A stretch of DNA of 64,000 nt from Antarcticirhabdus aurantiaca (GCF_009765365.1 NZ_VTOM01000015.1:1-64000), one strand, 5' to 3'; counted from the first letter of the stretch, positions 54,552-64,000 are shown. Notes: a model not told the origin generated them from the letters alone. A program made the numbers and translations.

Positions 54552-55474
54552 TTGCGCGCCTCCATCACCTTGTAGCCGCCCTCGTCGGCGAGCACCTTCA
54601 CCGCCGCGAAGGCCGCGCGCAGGCCCTCCTCGTAGGGCATGTGGCGGTTGGCGACGAGAACGAGCCGCCCCGAGCGCCGCAGCATGCGGGCCGCGACGGC
54701 GACGAAGGCCTGGCCGAGACCGCGGTCCTCGATCCCGTCCGCGTGGAAGGGCGGGTTGGTCACGACGAAGTCGAGTTCGCTCAGTTTGGCGTCTCGGGCA
54801 TCGGCCCACAGGAAGCGCGCCCGCGGGTCGGGCACGTTCGCGCGCGAGGCCTCGACGGCGCGCCGGTCGATCTCCACCAGCGTCAGTTCCTCGACCCGCA
54901 CCGAGCCGAGGACCGCCTTCGCCAGGATGCCGAGCCCCGCGCCGAGGTCGGCGCCCTGTCCCGCGAGCGGGGGCAGGTGCGCCAGCAGAAGCGCCGTTCC
55001 CGGATCGATCCGGTTCCACGAGAAGATGCCGGGCTGCGATCGCAGACCCATCGCCTCGACGTCGACCGGCGCTCCGGCCGCGATCGCCTCGGCCAGACCC
55101 GCCGGCGCCGCCGGCCGCTCCACGGTGCAGATGCGCTGGCGCGCCTTGAAACGCTCGGCGACCGCGCAGCCGAAGCCTTCCAGCTCCCGCTTCACCCGCT
55201 GTCCGCCCTTGTCGTTCGGGGCGCTGGCCGTGAGCGTCCCGCCGGGGGCGAGCGCCCGCAGCGCCTGGGCCAGAACGTAGCGCCGCTCGACCGAGCCCGC
55301 CGGCGCCGCCACGGCGATCTCGCCGAGCGCGGCATCGGGAAGGCTCTCGATGGCGAGAGCGCCCGGGCACAGCGGCGAGAGCTGCGCGGCCCCGTCGGGA
55401 ACCTCGACGAGATCGGGGGGCGGCGCGCCGTAGACGGCGGAGCGGGCGGGTGGGGGAAAATCGTTGTTCGTCAC
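54548..55474 (-). CDS. RsmC/RlmG-like 16S/23S rRNA guanine methyltransferase
   Basis: About 308-residue class I methyltransferase with two Rossmann-like halves, as in RsmC. The C-terminal catalytic half has SAM motif ADLGAGLGILAKAVL and NPPF (VVTNPPFHADGIEDRGLGQAFVAVAARML), typical for N2-guanine methyltransferases. The N-terminal half is degenerate. Start is uncertain: GTG at 55474 (used) or TTG at 55507; neither has a strong RBS. Coupled to the pseudouridine synthase by ATGA. Confidence 0.82.
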   Translation of the reverse strand: MTNNDFPPPARSAVYGAPPPDLVEVPDGAAQLSPLCPGALAIESLPDAALGEIAVAAPAGSVERRYVLAQALRALAPGGTLTASAPNDKGGQRVKRELEGFGCAVAERFKARQRICTVERPAAPAGLAEAIAAGAPVDVEAMGLRSQPGIFSWNRIDPGTALLLAHLPPLAGQGADLGAGLGILAKAVLGSVRVEELTLVEIDRRAVEASRANVPDPRARFLWADARDAKLSELDFVVTNPPFHADGIEDRGLGQAFVAVAARMLRRSGRLVLVANRHMPYEEGLRAAFAAVKVLADEGGYKVMEARK

Positions 55475-55555
55475 GCCGACGCCATAGCAGCTCGGGGTCC
55501 GCGCCAAAACCCGCTTCGCACCGTCCTCGCGGCGGCGCGAACGGACCTACGTCCC

Positions 55556-56203
55556 TCAGGCGTGCCCGGCCTCGCTGTTCAGGAAGAGCGGGTCGATGCC
55601 CAGAAGGCCGAGGGCGCGGTTGTATTTGTCGTCGAGCTCGGGCGAGAAGACGATGTCGACGTCCGCCTCGCAGGTCAGCCAGCCGTTCGCCGCGATCTCC
55701 GCTTCGAGCTGCCCGGCGCTCCAGCCGGAATAGCCGAGCACCATGATCGCCGTGGTCGGACCCACGCCGCGGGAGATCGCCTTCAGGATGTCCAGCGTCG
55801 GCGTCAGCGAGATGTCCTCCGACACCGGCACCGTGGAGTCGGAATCGTAGTCGCTCGAATGCAGCACGAAGCCCCGCGCCTTCTCCACCGGCCCGCCCAT
55901 GCAGACCGAAACCTCCTGGCCCTTGCGGGGCAGGCGGATCTCGTTCTCGTCGGACACGATATCGAGCTGCGTCAGGAGCGAGGCGAAGGTGAAGGGCTGG
56001 GCCTTGTTGATGATGAAGCCCATGGCCCCGTTGGCCGAGTGGGCGCAGACGTAGACGACGCTCCGGGCGAAGCGCTCGTCCTGCATGCCGGGCATGGCGA
56101 TGAGGAAGTGGCCCTCAAGGGAGCCTTCCCCGCCCTCCTCGTCCTTCGACCTGCCGATGCCCATGACGTTGTGCTTGTCCAAGAAGTGCAGCCTTTCGCT
56201 CAT
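55556..56203 (-). CDS. YqgE/AlgH family protein
   Basis: 215-residue protein of the UPF0301 (YqgE/AlgH) family. Family blocks: GHFLIAMPGMQDERFARSVVYVCAHSANGAMGFIIN, GGPVEKARGFVLHSSDY and GYSGWSAGQLEAEIAANGWL. Function is not firmly known; some are linked to transcription or alginate regulation. The ATG at 56203 begins 23 residues before the conserved block; the longer frame from 56296 is Arg-rich. Divergent from the RND adaptor gene. Confidence 0.9.
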   Translation of the reverse strand: MSERLHFLDKHNVMGIGRSKDEEGGEGSLEGHFLIAMPGMQDERFARSVVYVCAHSANGAMGFIINKAQPFTFASLLTQLDIVSDENEIRLPRKGQEVSVCMGGPVEKARGFVLHSSDYDSDSTVPVSEDISLTPTLDILKAISRGVGPTTAIMVLGYSGWSAGQLEAEIAANGWLTCEADVDIVFSPELDDKYNRALGLLGIDPLFLNSEAGHA

Positions 56204-56391
56204 GGGGCAAAGATGGCAACTTCCGGCCCGCTTTTCCACTCCCTTCCGCGCCGCACCGCGCCGACGACCGGAGCCGCGGCGTTCAGGCCGGCCCATTCGA
56301 GGCGCCGCGCCGCGAAGTCACTCCTCGTGCGGCCCTCGCAGCGGCGTCCGGGTTCCCCTGACGAGACTTCGTTCCTACATCCGGCCCGCTC

Positions 56392-57669
56392 ATGACTGAT
56401 CGGCCGGATACAAGCATGCCCAACGACGCCCCTCGCCCTGCCCGCCCCCGCAGCCTCGCCAAAGCCGCCTGGGCACGCATCGTCGGGGCTCTCTGCCTGG
56501 CCGGCCTCATGGCGGGAACGGCGCCGCTCGCCGCGCAGGAGGTGGCGGAGCCGGCCGCGGAGGCGCGGTTGCCGGCGGTCACGGTGGCGAGCGCCGAGGA
56601 GGCCGAGATCCAGCGCCGCATCTCGGTCGCCGGCGCGCTGCTGCCGCGCGACGAGGTGCTGATCTTTCCCGAAGCCACGGGCTTCGTTCTCACCGAGCTC
56701 AACGCGGACGTCGGCGACCGCGTCGAGGCCGGCGCCGTTCTTGCCCTCCTCGACGAGCGGGCGCTGCGCTCGCAGCTCGCGCAGGCCGAAGCCGACCACG
56801 CGCAGGCGCAAGCCAGCGTCGCCCAGGCGCGCGGCGAGATCGCCTCGGCGCAGGCCCGGCAGACGCAGGCCAACCAGGCGCTCCAGCGGGCCGAGCAGCT
56901 GCGCGGCACCGGCACGGGGACGCAGGCGACCCTCGACGAGGCCCTCGCCAACCGCCAGACCGCCGAGGCCGCGATCCAGTCGGCGGAAGCCGGCCTCGCC
57001 GTCGCCCAGGCCCAGCTCCAGCGCGCCGGCGCCAACCTCGACATCGCGCGGCTGAACCTCGCCAATGCCGAGATCCGCACCCCCGTCGCCGGCATCGTTT
57101 CGGCGCGCAACGGCCAGGTCGGCGCCGTCGCGAGCTCCGCCGGCGAGCCGATCTTCCGCATCATCCGCGACGGCGCCGTCGAGGCGGAGGTGGAGGTGAT
57201 CGAGACCGAGCTCGGCCTGATCGGCGCCGGCGACCCCGCCGAGCTAACCGTCGCGGGCCTCGGCCGCGTCGAGGGAACGGTGCGCCTCATCTGGCCGGTG
57301 GTGGAGCCGACGAGCCGCCTCGGCCGCGTGCGGATCGCGCTCGAGAACCGCGAAGGCCTTCGTCCCGGCCTCTTCGCCAGCGGCTGGATCACCACCGAGA
57401 ACCGGCGCGGCCTGACCGTTCCCGCGACCGCCGTCATCACGGACGCGGAAGGCAGCTACGTGCTGCGGGTAGAGGACGGCGTCCTGGAGCGCCGCCCGGT
57501 CACGGCCGGCCTCATCTGGCAGGGCCGGCGCGAGATCGTGGAGGGCCTCGCGCCCGGCGACGAGGTCGTGGCGCGGGCCGGCGCCTTCTTCGGCAGCGGC
57601 GACCGGATCCGGCCGACCCGCGACGGGGCGGCGACGCCCGCGCGCGAGGCTTCGGAGATCGTGCGATGA
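56392..57669 (+). CDS. RND efflux pump periplasmic adaptor
   Basis: 425-residue membrane-fusion protein. Features are a signal peptide (ALCLAGLMAGTAPLAAQ), a barrel-sandwich/lipoyl half (about 65-110), a long alpha-helical hairpin rich in Gln/Ala (about 115-205), the second lipoyl half (IRTPVAGIVSARNGQVG), a beta barrel and a C-terminal domain. It bridges the inner-membrane pump and an outer-membrane channel. Its stop overlaps the pump start by 4 bp. No TolC homologue is in the window. Confidence 0.92.
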   Translation: MTDRPDTSMPNDAPRPARPRSLAKAAWARIVGALCLAGLMAGTAPLAAQEVAEPAAEARLPAVTVASAEEAEIQRRISVAGALLPRDEVLIFPEATGFVLTELNADVGDRVEAGAVLALLDERALRSQLAQAEADHAQAQASVAQARGEIASAQARQTQANQALQRAEQLRGTGTGTQATLDEALANRQTAEAAIQSAEAGLAVAQAQLQRAGANLDIARLNLANAEIRTPVAGIVSARNGQVGAVASSAGEPIFRIIRDGAVEAEVEVIETELGLIGAGDPAELTVAGLGRVEGTVRLIWPVVEPTSRLGRVRIALENREGLRPGLFASGWITTENRRGLTVPATAVITDAEGSYVLRVEDGVLERRPVTAGLIWQGRREIVEGLAPGDEVVARAGAFFGSGDRIRPTRDGAATPAREASEIVR

Positions 57670-60600
57670 ACATGTCCACCTGGGCGATCCGCAACCCGGT
57701 CCCGCCGATCGCCTTGTTTCTCGTCCTTTGCATCGCCGGCTGGGTCAGCTTCATGCGCCTGCCGGTCACGCAGATGCCGAACGTCGACATTCCGATCGTC
57801 ACCATCGCCGTCGCCCAGCCGGGCGCCGCGCCGTCCGAGATCGTCAGCCAGATCGTCCGGCCGATCGAGACCGCGGTCGGCGACGTGACGGGCGTGCGCC
57901 ACGTCAGCGCGAGCGCCACCGACAGCTCCGCCAATCTCACGATCGAGTTCGCCATCGGCACGAACACCGACCGGGCGCTCAACGACGTGAAGGACGCGGT
58001 GGCGAGCGTGCGCGACGAGCTGCCCGAAAGCGCCACCGAGCCCCTGGTCCAGCGCCTCGACGTCACCGGCCAGGCGATCCTGACCTATGCCGTGTCGGAC
58101 CCGACGCGCTCGATCCAGGACCTGTCGACCTTCGTCGACGACGTCGTGGCGCGCGACCTCCAGCTGGCCGCGGGCGTCGGGCGCGTCACGCGCTTCGGCG
58201 GCGCGGAGCGGCAGATCCTCGTCGATCTCGACCCGGACCGCCTCCTGGCGCTCGGCCTCGGCGCGGCGGACGTCAACGCGCAGCTCGTGCGCGCCAACAT
58301 CAATCTGGGCGGCGGCAGCGGCGATCTCGCCGGCCAGGAATACTCCATCCGCACCCTCGGCTCGGCCGAAACCCTGGAGGGCCTCGCCGCGACCGCGATC
58401 CGCCTGCCGACGGGCGACACGGTGCGCCTCGACCAGCTCGGCACCGTCAGCGACGGGGCGAGCGAGCTCGACAGCTTCGCGCTCCTCGACGCCCAGCCGG
58501 TGGTGGCCTTCGGCGTGTTCCGCGCGACGGGGGCGAGCGACCTCCTCGCGGCCGAGAACGCCAAGGCGCGCCTCGAAGCGCTTTCGCAGCACTATCCGGA
58601 CGTGCGCTTCGCCCTCGTCGACGACGCCACGATCTATACCGAGGCGAGCTACCACTCGGCGATGGACACGCTCTACGAGGGCGCGGCGCTCGCCGTGATC
58701 GTCGTGTTCCTGTTCCTGCGGGACTGGCGCGCGACCCTGGTGACGGCGGTCGCCCTGCCGCTGTCGATCCTGCCGACCTTCATCGTCCTCGACCTTCTCG
58801 GCTTCACCCTCAACACGGTGAGCCTTCTCGGCATCACGCTCGTCACCGGCATCCTCGTCGACGACGCCATCGTCGAGATCGAGAACATCGTCCGGCACAT
58901 GCAGGGGGGAAAGCCCGCCTACGAGGCCTCCGAGGAGGCCGCCACCGAGATCGGCCTCACCGTCATCGCGATCAGCTTCACCATCGTCGCGGTCTTCGCG
59001 CCGGTGTCCTTCATGGGCGGCATCGCCGGGCAGTTCTTCAAGCAGTTCGGCATCACCGTCGCCGTCGCCGTCCTGTTCTCGCTGCTCGTCGCCCGGCTCA
59101 TCACGCCGATGTTCGCGGCCTATTTCCTGCGAAACGGCCACGGCATGGGCGAGGCGAAGGACGGCTGGCTGATGCGCACCTATCTCGCGATCCTCGGCTG
59201 GACCCTGCGGCACCGGCTCGTCACGCTGCTGGCAGGCGCCATGATCTTCGCGGGCTCGATCTATTCGGCGACGCTTCTGCCGACCGAGTTCCTGCCCGCA
59301 ACCGACACGGGCCGGGCGCGCGTCTCGGTCGAGCTGCCGCCGGGCTCGCTCCTGTCGGAAACGCGAACCGTCGCGCAGGAGGTGACGGCCCGCCTCGACG
59401 ACATTCCCGAGGTGCGCTCCGTCTTCGTCAGCACGGATTCCGAAACGGCCGCGAACGTCCAGGTCGACTTCGGCCAGAAGAACGAGCGCGATCGCTCCGC
59501 GCCGGAGATCACCGCCGAGATCGAGGAGCGCCTCGCCGACATCGCCGACGTCCGCCTCTTCGTCCTCAACGAGAACGGGCAGCGCGACATCTCGATCAAC
59601 GTCCTGGGCGACACCCAGGACGCCACCGCCGCGGCCGCACGCGCCCTGGCCGAGGAGATGCGCACCCTGCCCCAGCTTCGCGACGCCTCGACGGACGCCG
59701 CGCTCGTGCGGCCGGAGATCCAGATCACGCCCAAGCCCCAGATCGCCGCCGAACTCGGCATCACCGCGGCGAGCCTCGCCTCGACCGTGCGCACGGCGAC
59801 CATCGGCGAGAGCGAGACCAACCTCGCCAAATTCAACGCCGGCGACGAGCAGATCCCGATCGTGGTGCGGCTGGAGGAGCGCGCCCGGAACGACCTCATG
59901 CGCATCGCGGGCCTGCGCGTGCCGACCGAGACCGGCACGCCCGTGCCGCTCGTCGCGGTGGCGGACGTGCGCCTGTCCACCGGCCCGAGCTCGATCGATC
60001 GCTACGACCGCCAGTACCGCACGAGCGTCGAGGCGGACCTCGCGGAGGGCGCCCTGCTCGGCCCGGCGACCGCGGCCGTGATGCAGCTGCCGACGACCCT
60101 CGACATGCCGGACGGCACCGCGATGGAGGCCGGCGGCGACGTCGAGACGATGAACGAGATCTTCGAAAGCTTCGCCCTCGCCATGGGGGCCGGCATCCTT
60201 CTCGTCTACATCGTCCTCGTCCTCCTCTTCTCGTCCTTCATCACGCCCGTCACGATCCTCCTTTCGCTGCCGCTCGCCATCGGCGGGGCGATCTTCGCGC
60301 TCTACCTCTACGGCGCGGGCATCGGCATCTCGGTGGTGATCGGCTTCCTGATGCTGATGGGCATCGTCACCAAGAACGCGATCATGCTGGTGGAATTCGC
60401 CATCGAGGCCATGCATCGGGGCGAGACCCGCGCCGCGGCGATGATCGATGCCGGCCACAAGCGGGCGCGCCCGATCATCATGACGACCATCGCCATGGCC
60501 GCCGGCATGGTGCCCTCGGCGATCGGCAGCGCCACGGGCGGCGAGTTCCGCGCGCCGATGGCGGTGGCGGTGATCGGCGGCCTGCTTCTCTCGACGCTGC

Positions 60601-60734
60601 TGTCGCTGCTTTTCGTGCCCTCGCTGTTCAGCGTGCTCGAAGGCGTCCGGAGCCGGTCGCGGCGGCTTTTGACACGGATGCTCGGCTTCGAGCGGCGCGG
60701 CCCGGCTTCGCCGGAAGGGCGCCCGGTCGCGTAG
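57666..60734 (+). CDS. RND-family efflux transporter permease
   Basis: 1022-residue inner-membrane proton antiporter of the HAE1 type (AcrB/MexF-like). There are twelve predicted helices with two large periplasmic loops. TM4 carries ILVDDAIVEIENI, the Asp pair equivalent to the AcrB proton-relay residues. The C-terminal half has GFLMLMGIVTKNAIMLVEF and MTTIAMAAGMVPSA. Length is slightly below AcrB (about 1049). Overlaps the adaptor (ATGA). Substrates are not deducible. Confidence 0.95.
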   Translation: MNMSTWAIRNPVPPIALFLVLCIAGWVSFMRLPVTQMPNVDIPIVTIAVAQPGAAPSEIVSQIVRPIETAVGDVTGVRHVSASATDSSANLTIEFAIGTNTDRALNDVKDAVASVRDELPESATEPLVQRLDVTGQAILTYAVSDPTRSIQDLSTFVDDVVARDLQLAAGVGRVTRFGGAERQILVDLDPDRLLALGLGAADVNAQLVRANINLGGGSGDLAGQEYSIRTLGSAETLEGLAATAIRLPTGDTVRLDQLGTVSDGASELDSFALLDAQPVVAFGVFRATGASDLLAAENAKARLEALSQHYPDVRFALVDDATIYTEASYHSAMDTLYEGAALAVIVVFLFLRDWRATLVTAVALPLSILPTFIVLDLLGFTLNTVSLLGITLVTGILVDDAIVEIENIVRHMQGGKPAYEASEEAATEIGLTVIAISFTIVAVFAPVSFMGGIAGQFFKQFGITVAVAVLFSLLVARLITPMFAAYFLRNGHGMGEAKDGWLMRTYLAILGWTLRHRLVTLLAGAMIFAGSIYSATLLPTEFLPATDTGRARVSVELPPGSLLSETRTVAQEVTARLDDIPEVRSVFVSTDSETAANVQVDFGQKNERDRSAPEITAEIEERLADIADVRLFVLNENGQRDISINVLGDTQDATAAAARALAEEMRTLPQLRDASTDAALVRPEIQITPKPQIAAELGITAASLASTVRTATIGESETNLAKFNAGDEQIPIVVRLEERARNDLMRIAGLRVPTETGTPVPLVAVADVRLSTGPSSIDRYDRQYRTSVEADLAEGALLGPATAAVMQLPTTLDMPDGTAMEAGGDVETMNEIFESFALAMGAGILLVYIVLVLLFSSFITPVTILLSLPLAIGGAIFALYLYGAGIGISVVIGFLMLMGIVTKNAIMLVEFAIEAMHRGETRAAAMIDAGHKRARPIIMTTIAMAAGMVPSAIGSATGGEFRAPMAVAVIGGLLLSTLLSLLFVPSLFSVLEGVRSRSRRLLTRMLGFERRGPASPEGRPVA

Positions 60735-60816
60735 ACGCCTGCACAACGCGCCGCGAACCGGGCCCGCGCGGCTGCCGTTAGGCACCCGACCCCCGCAACG
60801 ACCGGAGCCGTGCCGC

Positions 60817-62151
60817 GTGGCGCCACCGCGAACCTTTCCCACCATGTCCGCCGCCGAATCCGCCGCCTTCGTCGGCGGCGTCGCCCTTCCCACCTGGGCC
60901 AAGGGCATCATCATCCGTCGCAAGGCGGCGACCGCCCTCGCCGAGCGCCTCGACGTCGACGCGCGCGCCGTCAGGCAGATGCAGCGGCTGCGCGCGACCT
61001 ACGGCGAAGGTCCGCTTCTCGTGCGCAATCCGATCCGCCCCCAGGCGATCCTTCTGCGCAGCGAGGACGTGCGCCGCGTCCTCGACGGCGCGCCCGAGTC
61101 CTTCACGCCGGCCAGCAGCGAGAAGCGCGCGGCACTGTCCCACTTCGAGCCGCACAACGCGCTGATCACCCGCGGCCCCGAGCGCGCGCCGCGGCGCGCC
61201 TTCCACGACGCGGCGCTGGAGAGCAACTGTCCGGTCCACCATCTGGCAGGCCACTGGACCGGCATCGTCGAAGCAGAAACGGACGCGATCCTGGCGCGCG
61301 CCGGCTCGCTCGGCGAGATCGGCTGGACGACCGTCTTCGAGGGCTGGTTCCGCATCGTGCGGCGGGTCGTTCTCGGCTCGGGGGCGGCCGACGACCGCGA
61401 GCTGACCGACATGATCGCGCGCCTGCGCGGCCGGGCGAACTGGGCCTTCGCCGTGCCGATCAATCGTCGCCTGCGCGCCGCCTTCCACGAGCGGCTGGCG
61501 AGCCACCTCGCCCGGGCCGAGCCGGGCAGCCTCGCCGCGGTGGTCGCGCGGATGCCCGGCGCGGCGGCAGCCGAGCCGACGCAGCAGATGGCGCAGTGGT
61601 TCTTCGCCTTCGATCCCGCGGGCATGGCGACCGTCCGGGCGCTGGCGCTCCTTCTCGCCCATCCGCAGGCGCTCGCCCGAGCCCGCGGCGAGGCGGAATC
61701 GGATGCGCCCCGCTCCGATCTCCCCTTTCTGCGCGCCGCGCTGGTCGAGGCGCTGCGCCTCTACCCGACGACGCCCATGGTGCTGCGCCAAACGACGCGC
61801 GAGACCGAGTGGACCGAGGGCACGCTTCCCGCGGGCACCGGCATCCTGATCTTCGCGCCCTTCTTCCACCGCGACGACGAGCGTCTGCCGAACGCCCACC
61901 GCTTCGCTCCCGAGGCCTGGCTGAACAGGGACCCGGCGCACGCGCCTCCCTTCCTGCCCTTCAGCGCCGGCCCGGCCGCCTGCCCGGCGCGCCACCTCGT
62001 GCCGATGCTGGCGAGCATGGTCCTGGCGCGGCTCCTGGCAAGCGGACGGCGCCTCGTGCTGTGCGATCCGGAGCGGCTGGATCCGGCGAGGCCCCTGCCC
62101 GGCACGCTCGACCCCTTCACCCTGCGCTTCGCGCTCCCCGCCGGCGCGTGA
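60817..62151 (+). CDS. Cytochrome P450
   Basis: 444-residue P450. The haem-Cys loop FSAGPAACPAR (382-392) keeps C389 but has Ala in place of the usual Gly two residues after Cys. The K-helix ExxR is EALR (311-314). The I-helix reads FFAFDPAGMAT (262-272), lacking the canonical acid-Thr pair at the expected spacing, as seen in P450s that use peroxide or have altered oxygen activation. Start is GTG at 60817; the ATG at 60844 is possible. No ferredoxin gene is next to it. Substrate unknown. Confidence 0.87.
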   Translation: MAPPRTFPTMSAAESAAFVGGVALPTWAKGIIIRRKAATALAERLDVDARAVRQMQRLRATYGEGPLLVRNPIRPQAILLRSEDVRRVLDGAPESFTPASSEKRAALSHFEPHNALITRGPERAPRRAFHDAALESNCPVHHLAGHWTGIVEAETDAILARAGSLGEIGWTTVFEGWFRIVRRVVLGSGAADDRELTDMIARLRGRANWAFAVPINRRLRAAFHERLASHLARAEPGSLAAVVARMPGAAAAEPTQQMAQWFFAFDPAGMATVRALALLLAHPQALARARGEAESDAPRSDLPFLRAALVEALRLYPTTPMVLRQTTRETEWTEGTLPAGTGILIFAPFFHRDDERLPNAHRFAPEAWLNRDPAHAPPFLPFSAGPAACPARHLVPMLASMVLARLLASGRRLVLCDPERLDPARPLPGTLDPFTLRFALPAGA

Positions 62152-62176
62152 GGGGCGAGGCATCGAGGGTGGCGCG

Positions 62177-62740
62177 TCAGATCTCGCGGACGATGCGGGC
62201 CGGATTGCCGGCCGCGACGACGTGCGCCGGGATCGACTTCGTCACCACGCTGCCCGCCCCGATCACCGTGTCGCGCCCGATCGTCACGCCCGGGCAGAGG
62301 ATCGCGCCGCCCCCGATCCAGCAGCCGTCCTCGATCGTCACCGGCAGCGCCCATTCTGTGCCGGTGCGGCGCGCGGCAGGGTCGATCGGGTGGACGGGCT
62401 TGTAGATCTGGACGCGCGGGCCGATCTGAACGTCCTCGCCGATCACCACGCGGTTGCAGTCGAGGAAGTAACAGTCGCCGTTCACGAAGGAGCGCGCGCC
62501 GAGAAAAACGTTGCACCCGTAGTCGCAGCGGAACGGGGCCTTGAGGACGGCGCCCTCGCCCATGCCGCCGAGAAGGGTTCGCAGGAGCGCCTGCCCCTCG
62601 TCGAACCGGTCGAAGGGAAGGCCGTTGAACCGGTGCAGCAGATCCTGCGCGCGGTGGTGGTCGCGGCCGAGTTCCTCGTCGAAAGGCGAGTAGGCCTCGC
62701 CCGCCAGCATCAGTTCCTTGTTGCTCCGCGCGCCGTTCAT
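62177..62740 (-). CDS. Sugar O-acetyltransferase (Maa/LacA/NodL-type hexapeptide)
   Basis: 187-residue left-handed beta-helix acetyltransferase. Hexapeptide repeats run from about 70 to 170 ([74 protein letters not shown]). The catalytic His is in KPVHP. N-terminal Mac region resembles maltose acetyltransferase. It probably acetylates glucosides, maltose or oligosaccharides. Divergent from the GH13 gene, which suggests a shared sugar context. Confidence 0.88.
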   Translation of the reverse strand: MNGARSNKELMLAGEAYSPFDEELGRDHHRAQDLLHRFNGLPFDRFDEGQALLRTLLGGMGEGAVLKAPFRCDYGCNVFLGARSFVNGDCYFLDCNRVVIGEDVQIGPRVQIYKPVHPIDPAARRTGTEWALPVTIEDGCWIGGGAILCPGVTIGRDTVIGAGSVVTKSIPAHVVAAGNPARIVREI

Positions 62741-62901
62741 GCCACATCCCTCGTTCTGCCGGTCCCGCATCCGAGATCGGGCATGTCCGCGCGCCGTCGA
62801 GGGGAGCCCGATCGGGCTTCGGCGCGGGCGGGCGGAAACATCGGGGAGCGGGCGCGTTGGATGGCCTGCCAACGAACGAGAGCGAGGGGACGACGATCGT
62901 C

Positions 62902-64000
62902 ATGACAGAACCGGCCGCCACCGCCACCACCACGCAGGCCGTCGAGGACCTCGTCGCGCTGTCCATGCTGCACCAAGCGCGCAAGTTCGCGGAAACCTAT
63001 GGCGGCCAGGGCCGGCTCTGGCAGCGCCCCTATGCCGAGACGCGGCCGCGCGTCGCCTCGGCCATCGCGCCGGTCTGGTTCACGGCCTATCCGGCCTCCG
63101 TCATCACGCGTCCCGGCGAGTCGGTCCTGAAGACCCTCGGCGACCCGCTCCTCTGGTCGGCCCTCTCCTCGATCGGCGTGCGCGGCATCCACACCGGCCC
63201 GATGAAGCGGGCCGGCGGGCTCAAGGACGGGGTCTACACGCCGACCATCGACGGCAATTTCGACCGCATCGGCTTCGAGATCGATCCCGGCTTCGGCACC
63301 ACGGAGGAGTTCGTCGCGATCAGCCGCATGGCCGCCGCCCACAACGCGGTGGTCATCGACGACGTCATCCCCGCCCATACCGGCAAGGGGCCGGACTTCC
63401 GCCTCGCCGAGATGAACCATTCCTCCTATCCCGGCCTCTACCACATGGTGGAGATCCCGGAGGAGGACTGGGCCCTCCTGCCCGAGGTGCCGGAGGGGCG
63501 CGACGCGGTGAACCTGCCGCCGCCGGTCGTCGACACGCTCAAGGAGCGCGGCCTCATCGTCGGCCAGCTCCAGCGCGTCATCTTCTTCGAGCCGGGCGTC
63601 AAGGAAACCGACTGGAGCGCCACCGGTCCCGTTGCGGGCGTCGACGGCAAGGTGCGGCGCTGGGTCTATCTCCACTACTTCAAGGAGGGCCAGCCGAGCC
63701 TCAACTGGCTCGACCCCTCCTTCGCCGCGCAGCAGATGATCATCGGCGACGCGCTGCACTCGATCGACCACATGGGCGCGCGGGGCCTGCGCCTCGACGC
63801 CAACGGCTTCCTCGGCGTCGAACGGCGCATCGACGGCCCGGCCTGGTCGGAGAGCCATCCGCTGTCGGTGACCGGCAACGCGCTCCTCGCCGGCATGGTC
63901 CGCAAGGCCGGCGGCTTCTCCTTCCAGGAGCTGAACCTCACCGTCGACGACATCGCGGCGATGTCGAAGGGCGGGGCGGATCTCTCCTACGACTTCATCA
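62902..64000 (+). CDS. GH13 alpha-amylase-family enzyme, trehalose-synthase-like (3' end cut)
   Basis: First 366 codons of a gene running off the window. GH13 conserved regions are visible: DVIPAHTG (region I, Asp-x4-His), GLRLDANGF with nucleophile D299 (region II) and QELNL with acid/base E343 (region III). Residues 1-60 hold an extension before the barrel ([37 protein letters not shown]). It resembles proteins annotated as maltose alpha-D-glucosyltransferase/trehalose synthase, but the C-terminus is missing. Start is ATG at 62902, with GAGGGGA upstream. Confidence 0.85.
   Translation, partial: MTEPAATATTTQAVEDLVALSMLHQARKFAETYGGQGRLWQRPYAETRPRVASAIAPVWFTAYPASVITRPGESVLKTLGDPLLWSALSSIGVRGIHTGPMKRAGGLKDGVYTPTIDGNFDRIGFEIDPGFGTTEEFVAISRMAAAHNAVVIDDVIPAHTGKGPDFRLAEMNHSSYPGLYHMVEIPEEDWALLPEVPEGRDAVNLPPPVVDTLKERGLIVGQLQRVIFFEPGVKETDWSATGPVAGVDGKVRRWVYLHYFKEGQPSLNWLDPSFAAQQMIIGDALHSIDHMGARGLRLDANGFLGVERRIDGPAWSESHPLSVTGNALLAGMVRKAGGFSFQELNLTVDDIAAMSKGGADLSYDFI

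Noticed and set aside
57456-60923. 1155-codon minus-strand open frame opposite the RND pump
   Set aside because: The largest shadow in the window; low-complexity H, R, D, E, G composition opposite a complete RND permease.

Overview
The window is ordinary, gene-dense, high-GC chromosomal DNA (roughly 70% GC by eye) from an alphaproteobacterium, most likely of the order Hyphomicrobiales (Rhizobiales). Supporting signs are a CcrM-type GANTC adenine methyltransferase, the nitrogen-PTS enzyme PtsP, a DUF4167 protein, small rhizobial families (DUF1178, DUF1289, DUF3297, DUF1499, DUF721) and the gene order lysC-ptsP-prfA-prmC-DUF4167-clpB, which I recall as typical of the order. The genus cannot be fixed from the sequence alone. 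I see no insertion sequence, phage gene, integrase, CRISPR array or compositional island.

Layout. 0.6-7 kb: envelope genes (LytM-type M23 peptidase, L,D-transpeptidase, a lipoprotein), a cation diffusion facilitator, and small DUF3297 and PRC-barrel proteins. 7-17.4 kb, minus strand: clpB, a low-complexity DUF4167 protein, prmC, prfA, ptsP and lysC. 17.7-25.3 kb: ubiG, a small protein, a minus-strand run of comF, grxC, a Nit-type amidase, DUF1178 and DUF1289, a divergent methyltransferase, a MarR regulator facing a YeiH transporter, and a cytochrome b561. 25.4-29.9 kb: an OmpR-type two-component system divergent from eptA and dgkA, then tRNA-Gln. 30-37.3 kb: DUF3616 protein, metallo-beta-lactamase-fold hydrolase, LuxR-type regulator, small exported protein, DUF1499 protein, acyl-CoA ligase and a small unknown. 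37.3-47.3 kb: pyruvate phosphate dikinase, DsbA-like thioredoxin, DUF721 protein, O-antigen ligase, mutY, ccrM, a HAD phosphatase with an ankyrin-like membrane protein, and a lipoprotein. 47.4-56.2 kb: thrC, M16 protease, RimJ-type acetyltransferase and a PAS-GGDEF-EAL membrane protein, then rsuA, an RsmC-like methyltransferase and YqgE on the other strand. 56.4-64 kb: RND adaptor and pump, a cytochrome P450, a sugar O-acetyltransferase and the 5' part of a GH13 enzyme cut by the window edge.

How the genes fit together. The most coherent module is at 25.4-29.7 kb. A sensor kinase and regulator are divergent from a lipid A phosphoethanolamine transferase that is translationally coupled to diacylglycerol kinase. 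EptA releases diacylglycerol from phosphatidylethanolamine and DgkA recycles it. The divergent intergenic region carries a perfect 8+4+8 palindrome and a second perfect hairpin directly before the eptA start, so transcriptional and translational control are both plausible. Other regulatory candidates are a 16-bp palindrome with CtrA-like half-sites and a GANTC site before ccrM, inverted repeats before the MarR gene and ptsP, and an 18-bp palindrome before a small unknown gene. Unusual gene architecture includes oppositely oriented O-antigen ligase and mutY whose start codons overlap in one CATG, a 62-bp tail-to-tail overlap of mutY and ccrM, and a palindromic element holding the stop codons of two convergent genes. 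I found no convincing wholly new system. The best leads are these regulatory elements and several proteins with altered catalytic motifs.
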